From contig JAMCTK010000038.1 of NCBI GenBank assembly GCA_023381035.1, positions 1 through 6,748 on the forward strand: DNA of 6,748 nucleotides. The letters are read 5' to 3'. Below the pieces are notes generated by a model. That model ran no database searches. It had not been told where the DNA came from and worked only from the letters and a program-made list of their open reading frames with translations. Below are positions 5,531-6,748 of this stretch, one piece after another (within the stretch, counting starts at the first letter, position 1; each line of letters opens with the position of its first letter). Made by a program: the position numbers and the translations under genes. This DNA comes from Patescibacteria group bacterium (lineage in GTDB: Bacteria > Patescibacteria > Microgenomatia > Levybacterales > UBA12049).

Positions 5531-6333
5531 GCTTCAAAAATAGTTTTGCTTTGGGGCAGCTCCGGTTGTTTAATTTCGGTTACGAGTTTTCTTGCTAATA
5601 ATATCGAATGAATTACGTGCTGGACTTCTGCAACGCTAAAATACGATGTATTTTGCGAAAAACTATATATAGTCCTTTTTTTATTGTCTTTATTAGCAGG
5701 GTTAAAAGGGTCAATCCCCCTAAGTTCAGAATGTATTGCTCTCCATCTTGCTAAATCATCTCTTTCCCTTTGAATTGTTGAATTTTTTATTTCTTCAATA
5801 TTTAATGATGGATTTTTTTCAATTTCCTCTCTTGAAAGTCCGGTTTTTTCCATCTCGTCCTTTATAGTTCTTTCTCTTATTCTATGAAACCTTATATCAT
5901 TTTTTGCCGTAGTTAAAATTCTGACAACCCTTCTTCTTTGAGTCTCCGTAGCTTTCATTTCCCGTAAAACCTCGCTTGCCAAAAATCCTGCTAAGCGTCC
6001 TTCAAGAATAATTGGGGTTTTGTTTAAAATAGCTTCTTTTATGAGCTGTTTTTGTTCTTCGTCTACATTTTTATCGTGTTTTTCATCCCTTTCCATAAAT
6101 CCAAGTATTTCCTCTCCTGTTTCTTCCCTTAGTTTCTTTCTAAAAAAATCATCGCCTACTTTTACAAAAGGAATGCCGTACACTTCGCTTAATAATTTCC
6201 CCGTATGTGTTTTGCCGGTACCTGATCTTCCGGAAATTGTTATAACGTCAAAATCAATCTCGTACTGTCTTTCTTTAGAGGTTTCAATTTCCTGTTTTTT
6301 TTCAAAAAATGGGATTTCTTTCATTGCTGCCAT
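5527..6333 (-). CDS. P-loop (d)CMP-kinase-like protein
   Basis: A 268-aa nucleoside-monophosphate-kinase-like ATPase. The Walker A loop is ISGRSGTGKT (33-42). The acceptor-site region GDDFFRKKLREETGEEILGFMERDEKHDKNVDEEQ (60-94) and IILEGRLAGFLA (108-119) closely follow the pattern of archaeal-type cytidylate kinases. RIRERTIKDE (151-160) and RERDDLARWRAIHSELRGIDPFNP (189-212) fit the LID and C-terminal R...D..RY-GID pattern. Phosphorylation of CMP or dCMP is therefore the best guess, and it suits the pyrimidine genes next door. It is larger than a typical archaeal enzyme of about 180 aa, with a roughly 28-residue N-terminal extension and extra C-terminal sequence, so a diverged substrate is possible. 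A promoter just upstream predicts a 4-nt leader to the ATG at 6333; M4 at 6324 is an alternative start. Confidence 0.72.
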   Translation of the reverse strand: MAAMKEIPFFEKKQEIETSKERQYEIDFDVITISGRSGTGKTHTGKLLSEVYGIPFVKVGDDFFRKKLREETGEEILGFMERDEKHDKNVDEEQKQLIKEAILNKTPIILEGRLAGFLASEVLREMKATETQRRRVVRILTTAKNDIRFHRIRERTIKDEMEKTGLSREEIEKNPSLNIEEIKNSTIQRERDDLARWRAIHSELRGIDPFNPANKDNKKRTIYSFSQNTSYFSVAEVQHVIHSILLARKLVTEIKQPELPQSKTIFEA

Positions 6334-6343
6334 AGGACTGTGT

Positions 6344-6372
6344 ATTATAGGCTTTTTTTAGCTAAAAAGCAA
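6344..6372 (-). promoter_or_regulatory. promoter of the CMP-kinase-like gene
   Basis: On the minus strand, -35 TTGCTT (6372-6367), a 17-nt spacer and a perfect -10 TATAAT (6349-6344). Transcription would start near 6337, about 4 nt before the ATG at 6333. The spacer contains a GC-T/A-rich inverted repeat (6351-6370) that could also act weakly at the end of the upstream gene. Confidence 0.65.
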
Positions 6373-6377
6373 TTTAG

Positions 6378-6748
6378 TTAAGAGGTTGCGTAAGCTGTTA
6401 CGCTTTGAAGCCAGGGACATTCGGCAATTCTTTGACTTATATTGGCGTTATAAGGTTTTAAGGTTGTTGCGTGAAAACCTATTCCCGAATGAAACAGAGC
6501 GTATTTTAAATATCTTTTGAAATCAGGATCAGTTTTTTCTATGTTATCAACAGCTAAAACAGCGTCAAGTCTTGCCAAAGCAGCCAAATCCAATCCGCCG
6601 GCAACATCGGTTACATCAATTGGAGTATGAACGCCGTTATTTAAATAATTTGTGCTTGAAAAATAATCTTTTACAGTTTCCATATAAACATCAAAACCCC
6701 CGTCTGTTGCTAAAAAATCAATTTTTTCAGGGTCAAGCTCCATGGTGC
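6378..6748 (-). CDS. hypothetical protein, 3' part only
   Basis: An open frame enters from the right edge and stops at TAA 6380-6378. A Met codon lies at 6743-6741, but the frame stays open to the window end. The text after it (LDPEKIDFLATDGGFDVYMETVKDYF) reads like the interior of a protein, so the gene is probably longer. At least 121 residues are visible: soluble, mixed alpha/beta in appearance, with a glycine-rich DVAGGLDLAALARLDAVLAVDN segment and ending TAYATS. I do not recognise the family and assign no function. About 44 nt separate it from the next gene on the same strand, which has its own promoter. Confidence 0.6.
   Translation of the reverse strand, partial: TMELDPEKIDFLATDGGFDVYMETVKDYFSSTNYLNNGVHTPIDVTDVAGGLDLAALARLDAVLAVDNIEKTDPDFKRYLKYALFHSGIGFHATTLKPYNANISQRIAECPWLQSVTAYATS

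Noticed and set aside
6351..6370. Hairpin GCTTTTTTTAGCTAAAAAGC as a rho-independent terminator
   Set aside because: The stem is almost all A-T with just two terminal G-C pairs. On the minus strand it is followed by the promoter -10, not a T-run.
6388..6403. GCGTAAGCTGTTACGC inverted repeat, superficially like the operator
   Set aside because: It lies inside the coding end of the partial minus-strand gene. Its arms (GCGTAA/TTACGC) and centre differ from the operator core.

Overview
The window looks like a compact, AT-rich bacterial chromosome segment. My best guess is a Patescibacteria/CPR lineage, perhaps Microgenomates. This rests on dense packing, short or overlapping junctions, scarce Shine-Dalgarno sequences, a TrpR-like YerC/YecD regulator, an archaeal-looking CMP-kinase-like protein and TGA used as a stop. 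It is a judgement from gene style, not a phylogenetic placement. A phage origin was considered because the nucleotide genes are phage-like in kind, but nothing structural or replicative supports it.

Layout, left to right. (1) dcd, dCTP deaminase, + strand (56-625). (2) A PlsC-type acyltransferase on the - strand (630-1530), convergent with dcd. Its reading frame is broken near 774, and a +1 shift restores a conserved-looking 47-residue C-terminus that ends 4 nt from the dcd stop. (3) A tight + operon from one strong promoter: tmk (1618-2307), dut (2309-2743), a NUDIX hydrolase (2746-3159) and thyA (3156-4067). (4) A TrpR-like YerC/YecD regulator (4185-4574). (5) folA, dihydrofolate reductase (4685-5176). 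(6) An unrecognised 109-aa gene (5201-5530). (7) On the - strand, a P-loop (d)CMP-kinase-like gene (5527-6333) and the 3' part of an unrecognised gene (6378 to the window edge).

The enzymes form a thymidylate module. Dcd makes dUTP from dCTP, Dut makes dUMP, ThyA methylates dUMP to dTMP while oxidising methylene-THF to DHF, FolA regenerates THF, and Tmk makes dTDP. The NUDIX protein could clean up (d)NTPs or serve folate synthesis. The CMP-kinase-like protein could supply cytidine nucleotides. No nucleoside diphosphate kinase is seen here.

Two regulatory patterns stand out. First, the TrpR-like gene is bracketed by two copies of a 30-bp element (25/30 identical) built on a palindrome. One copy overlaps the gene's own near-consensus promoter and the other lies between it and folA, suggesting autoregulation and possibly control of folA. 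Second, the clearest sigma70-like promoters put the predicted transcription start within 0-9 nt of the start codon, so most first genes here probably make leaderless or nearly leaderless mRNAs. The only clear Shine-Dalgarno sequence precedes an internal operon gene, thyA. No gene-free stretch exceeds 300 bases, and I saw no tRNA, rRNA, CRISPR array or insertion sequence.
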